A stretch of 64,000 bases of DNA from positions 1 to 64,000 of the forward strand of contig NZ_BNJR01000019.1 of assembly GCF_016860605.1 (NCBI RefSeq), written 5' to 3'. Positions 54,771 through 64,000 of the stretch are shown here, in pieces (the stretch's first letter is position 1; each line of letters begins with the position of its first letter). The notes beneath the pieces are model-generated. The model searched no databases, had not been told where the DNA came from, and saw only the letters and a program-made list of their open reading frames with translations. This DNA is from Lentilactobacillus fungorum (lineage in GTDB: Bacteria; Bacillota; Bacilli; Lactobacillales; Lactobacillaceae). The position numbers and the translations under genes are program-made.

Positions 54771-55850
54771 ATGGTAAAAGAAACGGTTAAACATTTGAAT
54801 CCCTACGTTCCAGAAGTGACCCTTACTGAATTGAAACAGCGGTATGGGCTTGATCGACTGGTTCGGCTGTCGGCGAATGAAAATGCTTTTGGAACTTCTG
54901 CTGATGTGGTTAAAGCATTAGACAGCTGGCATTACGCGGATGCCAATTTGTATCCTGATAGCAACGCCGAACAATTACGATCGTTAATTTCAACGCGGTT
55001 TAACCTGAATCCAGATAACTTGATTTTTGGCAATGGGTTGGATGAGCTAATCGAATTATTGAGCCGCGTCATTTTATCCCCCGGTGATGAAGTTTTGGAA
55101 CCAGCGACCACTTTTTCTGAGTATCAGCTGCACGCCCAAATTGAGGGCGCCAAACTTCGGCCAATTGATTTGGATGATTCCGGCCGGATTAATTTAGCCG
55201 CGTTCATGCGGGAGGTTAATGATAAGACGAAATTAGTCTGGATTTGCAACCCCAATAATCCAACCGGAACCTTTATCGCGCCTGAAGCGATTGAAAAATT
55301 TATGGCAGATCTTCCGACAACGGTTACGGTAGTCGTTGACGAGGCTTATATTGAGTTTACCGGTGAAAAGAAGGCCTCAGTGATTCAATTGACGAAACGT
55401 TATCCGAATCTGGTGGTTTTACGAACCTTTTCCAAGGTATACGGATTAGCCAACTTTCGAATTGGCTACGCGGCTTGTACCGGACCGCTAATTGCGTATT
55501 TACAAGCAGCTAGATTACCATATAATCTCAGTACTTTTGCTGAAATTGCGGCTAAAGCAGCTTTCTCAGATACTGATTTTATTGATCAGGTGGTTGATAC
55601 GGTGATCAGTGAACGCAAAAAGTGGGAACACTTCTTAATGAAGTCGGGATTACTATTTTATGACTCAGCGGCTAATTTTATTTTCTTTCAAGTCAAAGGC
55701 GGCGATGCCGATGGGTTGTATGAGTACTTATTAAAAAATGGTTATTTAGTCCGCAATGGGCTACGTGCTGGTTGGTTGCGGATCACGATTGGCAAGCCTG
55801 AAGATAATCAGGCAGTCCAAGATTTAATTGCCGCGTTTTTAACTAAATAA
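54771..55850 (+). CDS. hisC: Histidinol-phosphate aminotransferase
   Basis: A 359-residue fold-type I PLP enzyme. It shows RLSANENAFGTS, GNGLDELIELLSR, NPNNPTGTF, VVDEAYIEF and the PLP lysine in RTFSKVYGLANFRIGYA (about 220). It is the last gene of the his operon, 84 bp after hisE, with its own GGAGG site. No terminator was seen directly after it; mnmA begins 117 bp later. Confidence 0.94.
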   Translation: MVKETVKHLNPYVPEVTLTELKQRYGLDRLVRLSANENAFGTSADVVKALDSWHYADANLYPDSNAEQLRSLISTRFNLNPDNLIFGNGLDELIELLSRVILSPGDEVLEPATTFSEYQLHAQIEGAKLRPIDLDDSGRINLAAFMREVNDKTKLVWICNPNNPTGTFIAPEAIEKFMADLPTTVTVVVDEAYIEFTGEKKASVIQLTKRYPNLVVLRTFSKVYGLANFRIGYAACTGPLIAYLQAARLPYNLSTFAEIAAKAAFSDTDFIDQVVDTVISERKKWEHFLMKSGLLFYDSAANFIFFQVKGGDADGLYEYLLKNGYLVRNGLRAGWLRITIGKPEDNQAVQDLIAAFLTK

Positions 55851-55952
55851 GTTGGCTTTATTAATTGGTGGCAATCATTTCGAGAATGCGTTAATATAAG
55901 ATTTACTGGAAATTACGACCTTCAACTCGTGGATTCTCCAGAATCTAATTGA

Positions 55953-57092
<1,140 letters not shown>

Positions 57093-57190
57093 TATTAGTG
57101 TGCGGGGCTAGGCGTTTTCTACTTAGTAACGCATCGCTTGATTATTCAAAATAGAGACGTTACGAAGTTCCAATAAATTATTATTCGCTC

Positions 57191-57226
57191 AAAAAGGCAC
57201 TGGTTGATTTTGACCAATGCCTTTTT
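57191..57226. terminator. Terminator after mnmA
   Basis: Stem AAAAAGGCACTGGT/ACCAATGCCTTTTT with one mismatch; T runs on both strands, between convergent genes. Confidence 0.85.
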
Positions 57227-57266
57227 AACTATATATAGAGAGATTCAAAAATTAGTTAACTGCTGA

Positions 57267-57662
57267 TTAACAACCATAATCCATTGGCGTCATTCCGGCT
57301 TCGAATGCTTTAGTGACCTTTGTTCCCTGGGTAATCTGAACAGCACTGTCTAAGAGTTCCGCATCATCACTGAGCCTGATACTGTGATGTTGGAAATCCA
57401 TTTTCAAACCAGCTCCTAAAAAGTTGAGATCATATGCCGAAGTAAATAGTGGTATCTCAGCATTATTTTTCAAAGGAATTGGATACCGTTCATCTGGCTG
57501 ATCTAACACGACTAGCGTAAAGTTGCCGCCAATTGTACAAGCCCCGCCGTGCAGTGAATAGTTACCGCCGCCGTCATCGGCGATCAATAGGAATGTTTTG
57601 CCGGCAAACTGTGTTGTTGATAAGTACTGCTTCATAGGGACTGTTATTTTAATGGTTGGCAT
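57267..57662 (-). CDS. HesB/YqkB-like iron-sulfur cluster biosynthesis family protein
   Basis: A 131-residue protein of the lactobacillar HesB-like (YqkB) group, recognised by LLIADDGGGNYSLHGGACTIGGNFTLVVLD with a single central cysteine and the final DSAVQI block. The usual three-cysteine A-type scaffold pattern is not complete, so a true Fe-S role is unproven. The start is the ATG at 57662 behind AGAGGTGA; a GTG at 57671 overlaps that site. It lies alone on the minus strand, between mnmA and the GpmB-like gene. Confidence 0.7.
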   Translation of the reverse strand: MPTIKITVPMKQYLSTTQFAGKTFLLIADDGGGNYSLHGGACTIGGNFTLVVLDQPDERYPIPLKNNAEIPLFTSAYDLNFLGAGLKMDFQHHSIRLSDDAELLDSAVQITQGTKVTKAFEAGMTPMDYGC

Positions 57663-57860
57663 GGCACTCACCTCTTACTTTTATTGTAACGAATTTGATG
57701 AGTTGTGTACAATGCATATTCGTTTAAAAGCTCATTCATTGAAAAAATGGTTAGTTTTTCTGTTTAATAAATTTTCGTATTATTCGACTGGAACGTTTTG
57801 AAATCAGAACCTTTTCCTGTCATAATATAAACAGCAAATTGCTTTTTGGAGGAATAAATT

Positions 57861-58517
57861 TTGACTAAGTTGTACTTTGTCCGTCACGGAAAAACCGAAT
57901 GGAACCTTGAAAGCCGCTACCAAGGGGCCGGCGGCGATTCACCCCTGCTCCCCCAAAGCTATGAAGAAATGAATTTACTTGGCAAACACTTGGCTAAGGT
58001 TGTCTTTAACCACATTTACGCCAGCCCAATTAAGCGAGCGCGCGTGACGGCGACAACGATTAACCGTAAATTAAAAAAACATCCCCAAATCTCATTGCTC
58101 TCCAGGCTAGAGGAATTTCACCTCGGCAAGATGGAGGGAATGAAATTTGCTGACGTTGAACGCCAATATCCAAAAGACTTCGATAACTTTCGGAATCATC
58201 CGGACTTGTATGATCCAACGTCAATCGGCGGGGAAAGCTATGCGGATGTCATCAAGCGAATGACTCCGGCAATTATTAACATCGTGCAAAATAATCCCAA
58301 TGCAAACGTCTTAATTGTGAGCCACGGTGCAGCACTAAACGCAGAAATGAACGCTTTGCTTGGGGTCCCATTGGCGGATTTACGCAAGCGCGGCGGCTTA
58401 GCTAATACCAGCACGACGATTTTAGAGAGTCAAGATCTGGGCAAGTCGTTTCAATTGATTGATTGGAATGATACTAGTTATTTGAATAGAAAATTAGATG
58501 AAACTGATTTGGTTTAG
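57861..58517 (+). CDS. Histidine phosphatase family protein, GpmB-like
   Basis: A 218-residue phosphatase of the phosphoglycerate-mutase-like superfamily. The phospho-histidine motif is LYFVRHGKTEWN (about 4-15), the second catalytic histidine lies in VSHGAALNAE, and EEFHLGKMEG carries the acidic residue. This is more often a broad phosphatase than a real mutase. It begins with TTG after TTTGGAGGA. First gene of the group with the TPR protein and recD2. Confidence 0.87.
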   Translation: MTKLYFVRHGKTEWNLESRYQGAGGDSPLLPQSYEEMNLLGKHLAKVVFNHIYASPIKRARVTATTINRKLKKHPQISLLSRLEEFHLGKMEGMKFADVERQYPKDFDNFRNHPDLYDPTSIGGESYADVIKRMTPAIINIVQNNPNANVLIVSHGAALNAEMNALLGVPLADLRKRGGLANTSTTILESQDLGKSFQLIDWNDTSYLNRKLDETDLV

Positions 58518-58526
58518 GTGATAAAA

Positions 58527-59300
58527 ATGGCAGAAAACGATTCAGAAAAAGTAAGAAAATTACAGGAAAAGAATCGAGAAAATCAGCGTAATTACACTAA
58601 GAAGCGGGAACAAGAAGAAAAAAAGGCTCGCACGCTGATTCATAACCTAGTTCAAAAAATCGATCATGAGCCCAAAAATTACCGTCATTATTATGAGCTG
58701 GCAACGCTCCTAGTTGAAGGTAAAGACTATGAACAAGCCGAAGAATTGCTCATGAAGGCGTTGGGCTTATTTAAAGATAGCTCAATTGACGTGATCGATA
58801 CCCTCAAGTTTGGCTTAGGCAATGTTTATTACGCCGCCCAAGAATACGATAAGGCAATCAAGATTTTTCAAGAAATTGACGATGATAAGCTCCAAGGTGA
58901 AGCTTATGCGATGTTGGCTCAAAGCTACATGGCCAAAGGCGATAACAAGCGGGCGATGGTATTTGCGCTGTCGGCCCAAAGCAGCAAGCGAGACGATCCG
59001 TCAATCAATGAAATGATCGGCGATAATTTACTAGCTTTAGGAAACTTTGCCCAAGCGGGTGAGTTTTACGATCAAGTGTTAAAAGTCGAACCTCAAAACG
59101 GTAAGGCTAATTTTAACCGTGGCTTGGTCGCAATGGTCAACGGTGAAGCTTTTGATCAATTTTTCAAAGTTGCCAAACAAAGTGACCCTGATTATTTCGA
59201 TCAAGGGCAAAAAAAGTTAAAGGACATTGAAAAGTTTGTTCAGTTGAATCACCAAAAAGATAAGCACTCAGCTCAGCAAAAAGGTGATGCCAAGAACTAA
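58527..59300 (+). CDS. TPR-repeat protein
   Basis: A 257-residue cytoplasmic protein. A charged coiled N-terminal part (about 1-45) is followed by TPR-type helix pairs at about 46-205 (HYYELATLLVEGKDYEQAEELLMKAL and later repeats), ending in a Lys/Gln-rich tail. Such a protein stands before recD2 in many lactobacilli; its partner is unknown. The start is the ATG at 58527, 4 nt after AGGTGAT; the GTG at 58518 overlaps the site. It precedes recD2 by 18 bp. Confidence 0.83.
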   Translation: MAENDSEKVRKLQEKNRENQRNYTKKREQEEKKARTLIHNLVQKIDHEPKNYRHYYELATLLVEGKDYEQAEELLMKALGLFKDSSIDVIDTLKFGLGNVYYAAQEYDKAIKIFQEIDDDKLQGEAYAMLAQSYMAKGDNKRAMVFALSAQSSKRDDPSINEMIGDNLLALGNFAQAGEFYDQVLKVEPQNGKANFNRGLVAMVNGEAFDQFFKVAKQSDPDYFDQGQKKLKDIEKFVQLNHQKDKHSAQQKGDAKN

Positions 59301-59318
59301 TGGATAAGGAGGATCGGC

Positions 59319-61760
59319 GTGGCGCGATCAGTAGATTTATTTGAAACAGATGATAATCAAGATGAGCCCAAATATGTGGATGGTCGCCTCTCTGCTATCT
59401 TCTTTTCAAGTAGTGACAGTTTTTACAAGGTTGTCTTGATTGAAATCACGGCGACCAATATTAGTTGGCCCGAAGCTGAAATTGTCGTCACTGGCAATTT
59501 TGGCGATCTAGTTGAGGGAAATAGTTACCATTTCACTGGCAAACTAATTGATCATCCTCGTTATGGCAAGCAATTTCAAGCTAGTAATTATACGAGTTTA
59601 ATTGCAACCACTAAGGATGGGGTGATCAAATACTTATCTGGTGATCAGTTTCCGGGAATCGGTCGTAAAACTGCTGAACGGGTCGTGGATGTGCTGGGCG
59701 AAGATGCCATTGAAAAAATTAATTCCGATGAACGCGTCCTCGATGACATTCCAATTACCCAAAAACAGAAGCGGGCGATTACTGAAAATTTATCGGTTGA
59801 CGACAGTTTGGAAAAAGTGATTGTTGGCTTAAATAGCTACGGCTTTTCCAGCCAAATTGCGGCGGCCATTTACCAAAAGTATCATGAAGACGCCCTCAAA
59901 ATTATTTCTGAAAATCCCTATCAATTGGTTGAAGACATTGATGGCATCAGTTTTCGTAAAGCCGACGCCATTGCTTTAAAGTTGGGGATCGTGCCGGATT
60001 CTAAGGAACGGGTGCGAGCTGGCTTGATGTTTGCGATTGATGAATTGTGCCTAAAAAATGGTGATACGTATACAACAACGGCACCACTGATTGCGACAGC
60101 TACCACTGTTTTGGAAGGTAATTCACAGCCGCGGATTTCTGGTAAAAGATTAGCTGAGTCCCTAGTTGAGCTAGCAAAGGAAAACAAAATTGTCGGCCAA
60201 GACGACCGAATTTATTTAACCCGGCTGTATAACGCGGAAGTTCAAATTGCTGAACACGTTAATCGAATTATCAAAAATAAGGACGATCATGACTTTGATG
60301 AAGCGACCATCAAAAAGCAGATTCGGCTTGTCGAAAAGCAATTTGGGATTACCTATGATGATTCTCAAGTTGCCGCCATTGTTCAGGCAATTCAATCACC
60401 CGTTTTTATCCTGACTGGCGGGCCGGGGACTGGGAAAACGACGATTATTAATGGCATTGTCCACACTTACGCACGTCTCCATGATTTTTCGCTCGACGTA
60501 AATGCTTATAAAGATGCCAATTTTCCGGTGGTTTTGGCTGCCCCGACTGGCCGAGCCGCCAAGCACATGTCGGAATCAACTGGACTTCCAGCCAGCACCA
60601 TTCATCGACTATTAGGTTTAAACGGCAGAGAAAGCAACGATGCCGATGCAACTAAAGATATTGAAGGTAATTTGTTGATTATCGATGAAATGTCAATGGT
60701 GGATACGTATTTGTTTCGCTCGTTAGTTCGAGCGGCACCTAATCAAATGCAAGTGGTTTTGGTGGGCGACCAGGATCAGTTGCCGTCAGTTGGCCCCGGG
60801 CAGGTCTTCCATGATTTGTTAGTCTCCAAACAAATTCCAGCAATGCAATTAGATACCATTTATCGCCAGGAAAAGGGCTCTTCGATTATCCAATTGGCCC
60901 ACGATATTCATAATGGCCAATTGTCCGCGAACTTTGCTGAAAACCAAGCTGATCGCTCATTTATTTCTTGTAGAGAAAATCAGGTACCTTCAGTGATTGA
61001 ACAAGTGGTTAAGCGGGCAAAGCAAAAGCAGTTTGGGTTAATGGACGTTCAGGTTTTGGCGCCGATGTATCGTGGCAATGCTGGCATTGACCATTTAAAC
61101 GATGTGATTCAATCTATCTGGCAGGATCAACCGGCAAAAAAGACGGTAACCATTCGAGAGCACACCTATCGAATTGGTGATAAGGTGTTGCAATTGGTGA
61201 ATAATCCCGAGCAAAATGTGTTTAACGGCGATATTGGCGTCATTGTTTCGATGGAAGTTATCAAAGATCAGAAGGCCCCCACTAAGATTACAATTGATTT
61301 TGATGAAACTGAGGTAACTTACGAAAAAAACGAATGGTCTCAGTTCACGCTGGCTTATTGTACGTCGATTCATAAGGCGCAAGGGAGCGAATTTAAGATG
61401 GTGATCCTACCAATTGTTCGTCAATATTCACGGATGTTGCAGCGAAATTTGCTGTATACAGCAGTCACCCGGGCAAGCGACTTTTTGATCATGCTGGGTG
61501 AACAGGATGCTTTTGAACAATGTGTGAGAAGTATCTCAGTTAACCGGCGGACCAGTCTGGTTAAACGTTTGGTTGACGCTATTGGCAGACCAGAGGAACC
61601 AGTCCAACCACCTGCTGATAGTGGGCAAAGTAACACCCAAGATGATGACCATGAGCAAGCAGTTGATCGGCCGAAGCATTTAACAGAAGCCGTTATTAAT
61701 CATCACGAAATTGATCCCATGATTGGCATGGGTGGGGTCTCGCCAAAAGATTTTATGTGA
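59319..61760 (+). CDS. recD2: ATP-dependent 5'-3' DNA helicase RecD2
   Basis: An 813-residue SF1B helicase. An N-terminal OB-like and HhH region (about 90-250, GDQFPGIGRKTAERVVDVLG) precedes the motor with Walker A GGPGTGKTT (about 367-375), LLIIDEMSMVDT, GDQDQLPSVGPGQVFHDLL, and motifs V-VI SIHKAQGSEF and YTAVTRASDFL. The length fits RecD2, which works without RecBC. It begins with GTG after AAGGAGG. A short Gln/Asp-rich tail follows. Confidence 0.95.
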   Translation: MARSVDLFETDDNQDEPKYVDGRLSAIFFSSSDSFYKVVLIEITATNISWPEAEIVVTGNFGDLVEGNSYHFTGKLIDHPRYGKQFQASNYTSLIATTKDGVIKYLSGDQFPGIGRKTAERVVDVLGEDAIEKINSDERVLDDIPITQKQKRAITENLSVDDSLEKVIVGLNSYGFSSQIAAAIYQKYHEDALKIISENPYQLVEDIDGISFRKADAIALKLGIVPDSKERVRAGLMFAIDELCLKNGDTYTTTAPLIATATTVLEGNSQPRISGKRLAESLVELAKENKIVGQDDRIYLTRLYNAEVQIAEHVNRIIKNKDDHDFDEATIKKQIRLVEKQFGITYDDSQVAAIVQAIQSPVFILTGGPGTGKTTIINGIVHTYARLHDFSLDVNAYKDANFPVVLAAPTGRAAKHMSESTGLPASTIHRLLGLNGRESNDADATKDIEGNLLIIDEMSMVDTYLFRSLVRAAPNQMQVVLVGDQDQLPSVGPGQVFHDLLVSKQIPAMQLDTIYRQEKGSSIIQLAHDIHNGQLSANFAENQADRSFISCRENQVPSVIEQVVKRAKQKQFGLMDVQVLAPMYRGNAGIDHLNDVIQSIWQDQPAKKTVTIREHTYRIGDKVLQLVNNPEQNVFNGDIGVIVSMEVIKDQKAPTKITIDFDETEVTYEKNEWSQFTLAYCTSIHKAQGSEFKMVILPIVRQYSRMLQRNLLYTAVTRASDFLIMLGEQDAFEQCVRSISVNRRTSLVKRLVDAIGRPEEPVQPPADSGQSNTQDDDHEQAVDRPKHLTEAVINHHEIDPMIGMGGVSPKDFM

Positions 61761-61772
61761 TTCGTGAACAGT

Positions 61773-61801
61773 TTTACATCATTTAACATTCAGATTATGG
61801 T
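61773..61801 (+). promoter_or_regulatory. Probable promoter of prs
   Basis: TTTACA at 61773-61778 and TATGGT at 61796-61801, 17 bp apart, upstream of the PRPP synthetase gene. The -10 box is weak. Confidence 0.4.
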
Positions 61802-61835
61802 AAGATTTAGTTAAACAAGAATATTGGAGGACATC

Positions 61836-62795
61836 ATGACCGAGTTGAAATCACATCCCAAATTAAAGCTGTTTTCTCTCAATTCTAACCGCCACTTGGC
61901 AGAAGAGATTAGCAAAAAAGTAGGTGTGCCATTAAGTCAGGCAACCGTTGAAAAGTTTAGTGACGATGAAATTAAGATTAGTGTGGATGAAAGTATCCGG
62001 GGTGACGAAGTTTATATCATCCAGTCAGTTTCTGACCCGGTTAATTCCAACTTGATGGAATTATTAATTATGGTTGATGCCGTTCGACGGGCGAGTGCTA
62101 AGTCAATTAACGTCGTCATTCCATACTACGGCTACTCCAGAGCCGACCGTAAAGCCCGCTCAAGAGAGCCGATTACAGCTAAGTTGGTGGCATCGTTTCT
62201 TGAAATGGACGGCGTTGATCGAGTGGTGACGCTTGATTTGCATGCCGACCAAATTCAAGGGTTCTTCAATATTCCGGTTGACCATTTAAGAGCTGATACG
62301 CTGTTGGCCAATTACTTTACCAAAGAACACCACGATTCTGAGTTGGTGGTTGTTTCCCCTGATCATACTGGTGTGTCGCGAGCTCGAAAATACGCAGAGT
62401 TATTGAAAGCGCCGATTTCCATTATTGACAATCGCTCCCCAGAAGACGCCACGACTGTTCCCGAATCAGTTATTGGTAATGTGCGTGGCAAACGGGCAAT
62501 TATTGTCGATGACATGATTGATACCGCGTTTAAGTTAACCATTGCAGCCGAGACGCTAAAAAAAGCCGGGGCAACCGACGTTTATGCGATTGCGACGCAC
62601 GCGGTCTTTTCAGGAGATGCTCAAAAGCGGCTGCAAGAATCCCAAATTGAAAAAGTCATTGTGACCGATTCAATCAATATCGCCAAACAGGACCAGTTTG
62701 AGAAGCTGGAGGTCGTATCGGTTGGGGATTTATTTGGTGAAGCAATTACATTGATTCATAACCAAAAGTCTGTTGGCAAATTATTTGGCAGATAA
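61836..62795 (+). CDS. prs: Ribose-phosphate pyrophosphokinase, divergent paralogue type
   Basis: A 319-residue PRPP synthetase. The flexible loop [16 protein letters not shown], the [12 protein letters not shown] histidine and the closing DSINI region match class I enzymes. The PRPP-binding loop, normally DDIIDTAGT, reads DDMIDTAFK at about 225-233, so the Gly-Thr pair that holds phosphate is lost; [12 protein letters not shown] also departs from the usual DHGGVTRAR. It therefore looks like the second Prs paralogue (prs2-like) of lactobacilli, possibly regulatory or altered in activity. The ATG at 61836 follows GGAGGA. Confidence 0.85.
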   Translation: MTELKSHPKLKLFSLNSNRHLAEEISKKVGVPLSQATVEKFSDDEIKISVDESIRGDEVYIIQSVSDPVNSNLMELLIMVDAVRRASAKSINVVIPYYGYSRADRKARSREPITAKLVASFLEMDGVDRVVTLDLHADQIQGFFNIPVDHLRADTLLANYFTKEHHDSELVVVSPDHTGVSRARKYAELLKAPISIIDNRSPEDATTVPESVIGNVRGKRAIIVDDMIDTAFKLTIAAETLKKAGATDVYAIATHAVFSGDAQKRLQESQIEKVIVTDSINIAKQDQFEKLEVVSVGDLFGEAITLIHNQKSVGKLFGR

Positions 62796-62822
62796 AATTC
62801 TATTGTGAAGGTGAGTTAATTT

Positions 62823-63812
62823 ATGTATAAGGCAAATGACGATCGTTATGAGAGTGCAGTTGTACGCAGGGCCGGCAATTCAGGCCTTCAGCTGCCAGCA
62901 TTATCATTTGGATTGTGGCACAGTTTTGGCGATGACGCCAATTACGGTGATAGTGAGAAGGTTATTTTAAAGGCCTTTGATTCTGGAATCTTTTGTTTTG
63001 ATAACGCTTATAACTATGGTCCAAGTGCCGGGGCTGCCGAGCGGATGTTTGGCGAAGTTTACCGGGCTAACTTAAAACCTTATCGAGATGAATTAGTGAT
63101 TACGACGAAGGCAGGCTTTAATATGTGGCCAGGGCCTTATGGGAACTTTTCATCACGAAAGACGTTAATTAATGCCTTAGATGGCAGCTTGAAGCGGATG
63201 GGATTGGACTACGTTGATATTTATTACAGTCATCGATTTGATCCAAATACCAGTCTGGAAGAAACGGCTAACGCACTAGATAGCCTTGTACGAGCTGGCA
63301 AAGCTTTATATATTGGCATTTCGAACTACAATGCCGCGCAAACCCGAGAAATTACGCGATACTTTAATGAATTACACACGCCGTTTGTGGTCAATCAAGC
63401 ATCGTATAATATGCTCAATCGAGGCATTGAAGACGATAGTTTGCTTGACACGCTTGCTAAGGAGAATAAGGCGTTGGTTGCCTATGGGCCACTGGCAGAA
63501 GGTCTCTTAACCGATAAATATTTAAATGGGATGCCTGATGATGTCAAGGTTCATTGGAGTAATGAATTCGTGATGAAGCACGGCAAAGATGAGTTAATTC
63601 AAAAGTTGAATCAATTGAATGATTTAGCTAAGAACCGCAATCAGAACTTAGCTCAAATGTCGCTGGCATGGTTATTGCACGACAAGACGGTTGCTAGCGT
63701 TGTAACGGGTGCTTCTAAAGTTAATCATTTGGAAGATAACTTAAAAGCTTTGAATCATTTGGACTTTACTGATGATGAGTTAGCTGAAATTGATAAAATT
63801 GTCAAAGAATAA
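62823..63812 (+). CDS. Aldo/keto reductase, YghZ-like
   Basis: A 329-residue NADPH-dependent reductase. Catalytic residues appear in DNAYNYGPSAGAAERM (Asp, Tyr), TTKAGF (Lys) and YSHRFDPNT (His), with the nucleotide region near MSLAWLLHDKTVASVVTGASKVNHLEDN. The layout matches the YghZ group (glyceraldehyde 3-phosphate or methylglyoxal reduction in E. coli), so the physiological substrate here is not known. It follows prs by 27 bp and ends at a terminator. Confidence 0.88.
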   Translation: MYKANDDRYESAVVRRAGNSGLQLPALSFGLWHSFGDDANYGDSEKVILKAFDSGIFCFDNAYNYGPSAGAAERMFGEVYRANLKPYRDELVITTKAGFNMWPGPYGNFSSRKTLINALDGSLKRMGLDYVDIYYSHRFDPNTSLEETANALDSLVRAGKALYIGISNYNAAQTREITRYFNELHTPFVVNQASYNMLNRGIEDDSLLDTLAKENKALVAYGPLAEGLLTDKYLNGMPDDVKVHWSNEFVMKHGKDELIQKLNQLNDLAKNRNQNLAQMSLAWLLHDKTVASVVTGASKVNHLEDNLKALNHLDFTDDELAEIDKIVKE

Positions 63813-63837
63813 TCATGATGATTGACAACGAATAATG

Positions 63838-63881
63838 GGGTGCTGGGGCAAAACTTGGGTTTTGAAACCAGCGCCTTTTTT
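63838..63881 (+). terminator. Terminator after the aldo/keto reductase gene
   Basis: Stem GGTGCTGG/CCAGCGCC with one wobble, followed by seven T. Confidence 0.85.
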
Positions 63882-63910
63882 GCGTTGAAGGCAACTAACT
63901 GTTTAGGCTG

Positions 63911-63924
63911 GGCTCTGGTATAAT
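63911..63924 (+). promoter_or_regulatory. Extended -10 promoter of the truncated last gene
   Basis: TATAAT at 63919-63924 with TGG before it. No clear -35 box at normal spacing. Confidence 0.5.
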
Positions 63925-63962
63925 TAGTTTAAATAAAGAACGAAGTCGAATGGAGAATTAAA

Positions 63963-64000
63963 ATGACAAAAAAAGTAACGATTACCGACCTTGCCAAGAA
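63963..64000 (+). CDS. Probable LacI-family regulator, 5' fragment
   Basis: Only 12 codons are inside the window: MTKKVTITDLAK, which is the usual opening of a LacI/GalR helix-turn-helix (VTITDLAKKAGVS-like). AATGGAGAA lies upstream and an extended -10 box at 63919. The rest of the gene is outside the window, so the ligand and target cannot be judged. Confidence 0.55.
   Translation, partial: MTKKVTITDLAK

Overview
The window is a low-to-mid GC Firmicutes chromosome segment and almost certainly comes from the family Lactobacillaceae. The evidence is the gene order spx-mecA-coiA-pepF-spxH-relQ-nadK-rluD, the division and cell-wall (dcw) cluster from DUF3397/mraZ to ileS, the pair cysteine desulfurase-DUF1831, T-box leaders in front of ileS and the histidine operon, and GGAGG-type ribosome binding sites with frequent TTG and GTG starts. 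The genus cannot be fixed from sequence alone; a Lentilactobacillus, Levilactobacillus or Secundilactobacillus relative is my guess.

Layout. 1-1.7 kb: 19 tightly packed tRNA genes ending in a rho-independent terminator, probably the tail of an rRNA-tRNA operon whose rRNA part lies outside the window. 1.8-4.5 kb: an ABM-domain protein, an MBL hydrolase, spx and mecA. 4.6-8.3 kb: a leftward surface-glycosylation operon (GtrA flippase, GT39 YkcB-like, GT2 YkcC/GtrB-like). 8.4-10.9 kb: a CiaRH-like two-component system behind a 430-nt leader made of palindromic repeats. 11-23 kb: gshA, coiA, pepF, spxH, relQ, nadK, a pseudouridine synthase, two RNA methyltransferases and ftsK. 23.3-40.8 kb: the dcw cluster (DUF4044, DUF3397, mraZ, rsmH, ftsL, pbp2B, mraY, murD, murG, ftsQ, ftsA, ftsZ, sepF, ylmG, ylmH, divIVA) followed by T-box-controlled ileS. 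41-44.4 kb: cold-shock protein, NUDIX hydrolase, a small membrane protein, mtnN, cysteine desulfurase and DUF1831. 44.6-55.9 kb: a segment with cvpA, a membrane-anchored metzincin protease, bcaT, hisK and a T-box-controlled histidine operon (hisZ-G-B-H-A-F-I-E-C) that lacks hisD. 56-61.8 kb: mnmA, a HesB-like protein, a GpmB-like phosphatase, a TPR protein and recD2. 61.8-64 kb: a divergent PRPP synthetase, an aldo/keto reductase and the first codons of a probable LacI-family regulator.

The most notable unexplained element is a family of about 118-bp long-hairpin repeats. I count 11 well-preserved units, one decayed unit and one end fragment, at six loci, all between genes or in leaders that should be transcribed. 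The terminal sequences and the apex are conserved, while the stem arms differ between copies in a compensatory way, so complementarity is kept although the sequence changes. One subtype is almost identical at three loci about 12, 34 and 46 kb apart. Units occur in head-to-tail runs of one to three, and two of the loci lie directly after a T-box terminator. I do not recognise this as a named family.

Other points worth a second look are the missing hisD and the possible loss of the hisI start codon, a large inverted repeat in the bcaT leader, a duplicated fMet-Asp tRNA pair, tRNA-Phe and tRNA-Met genes with stem mismatches, a PRPP synthetase with an altered PRPP-binding loop, and a small DUF4044 membrane protein gene on the minus strand.
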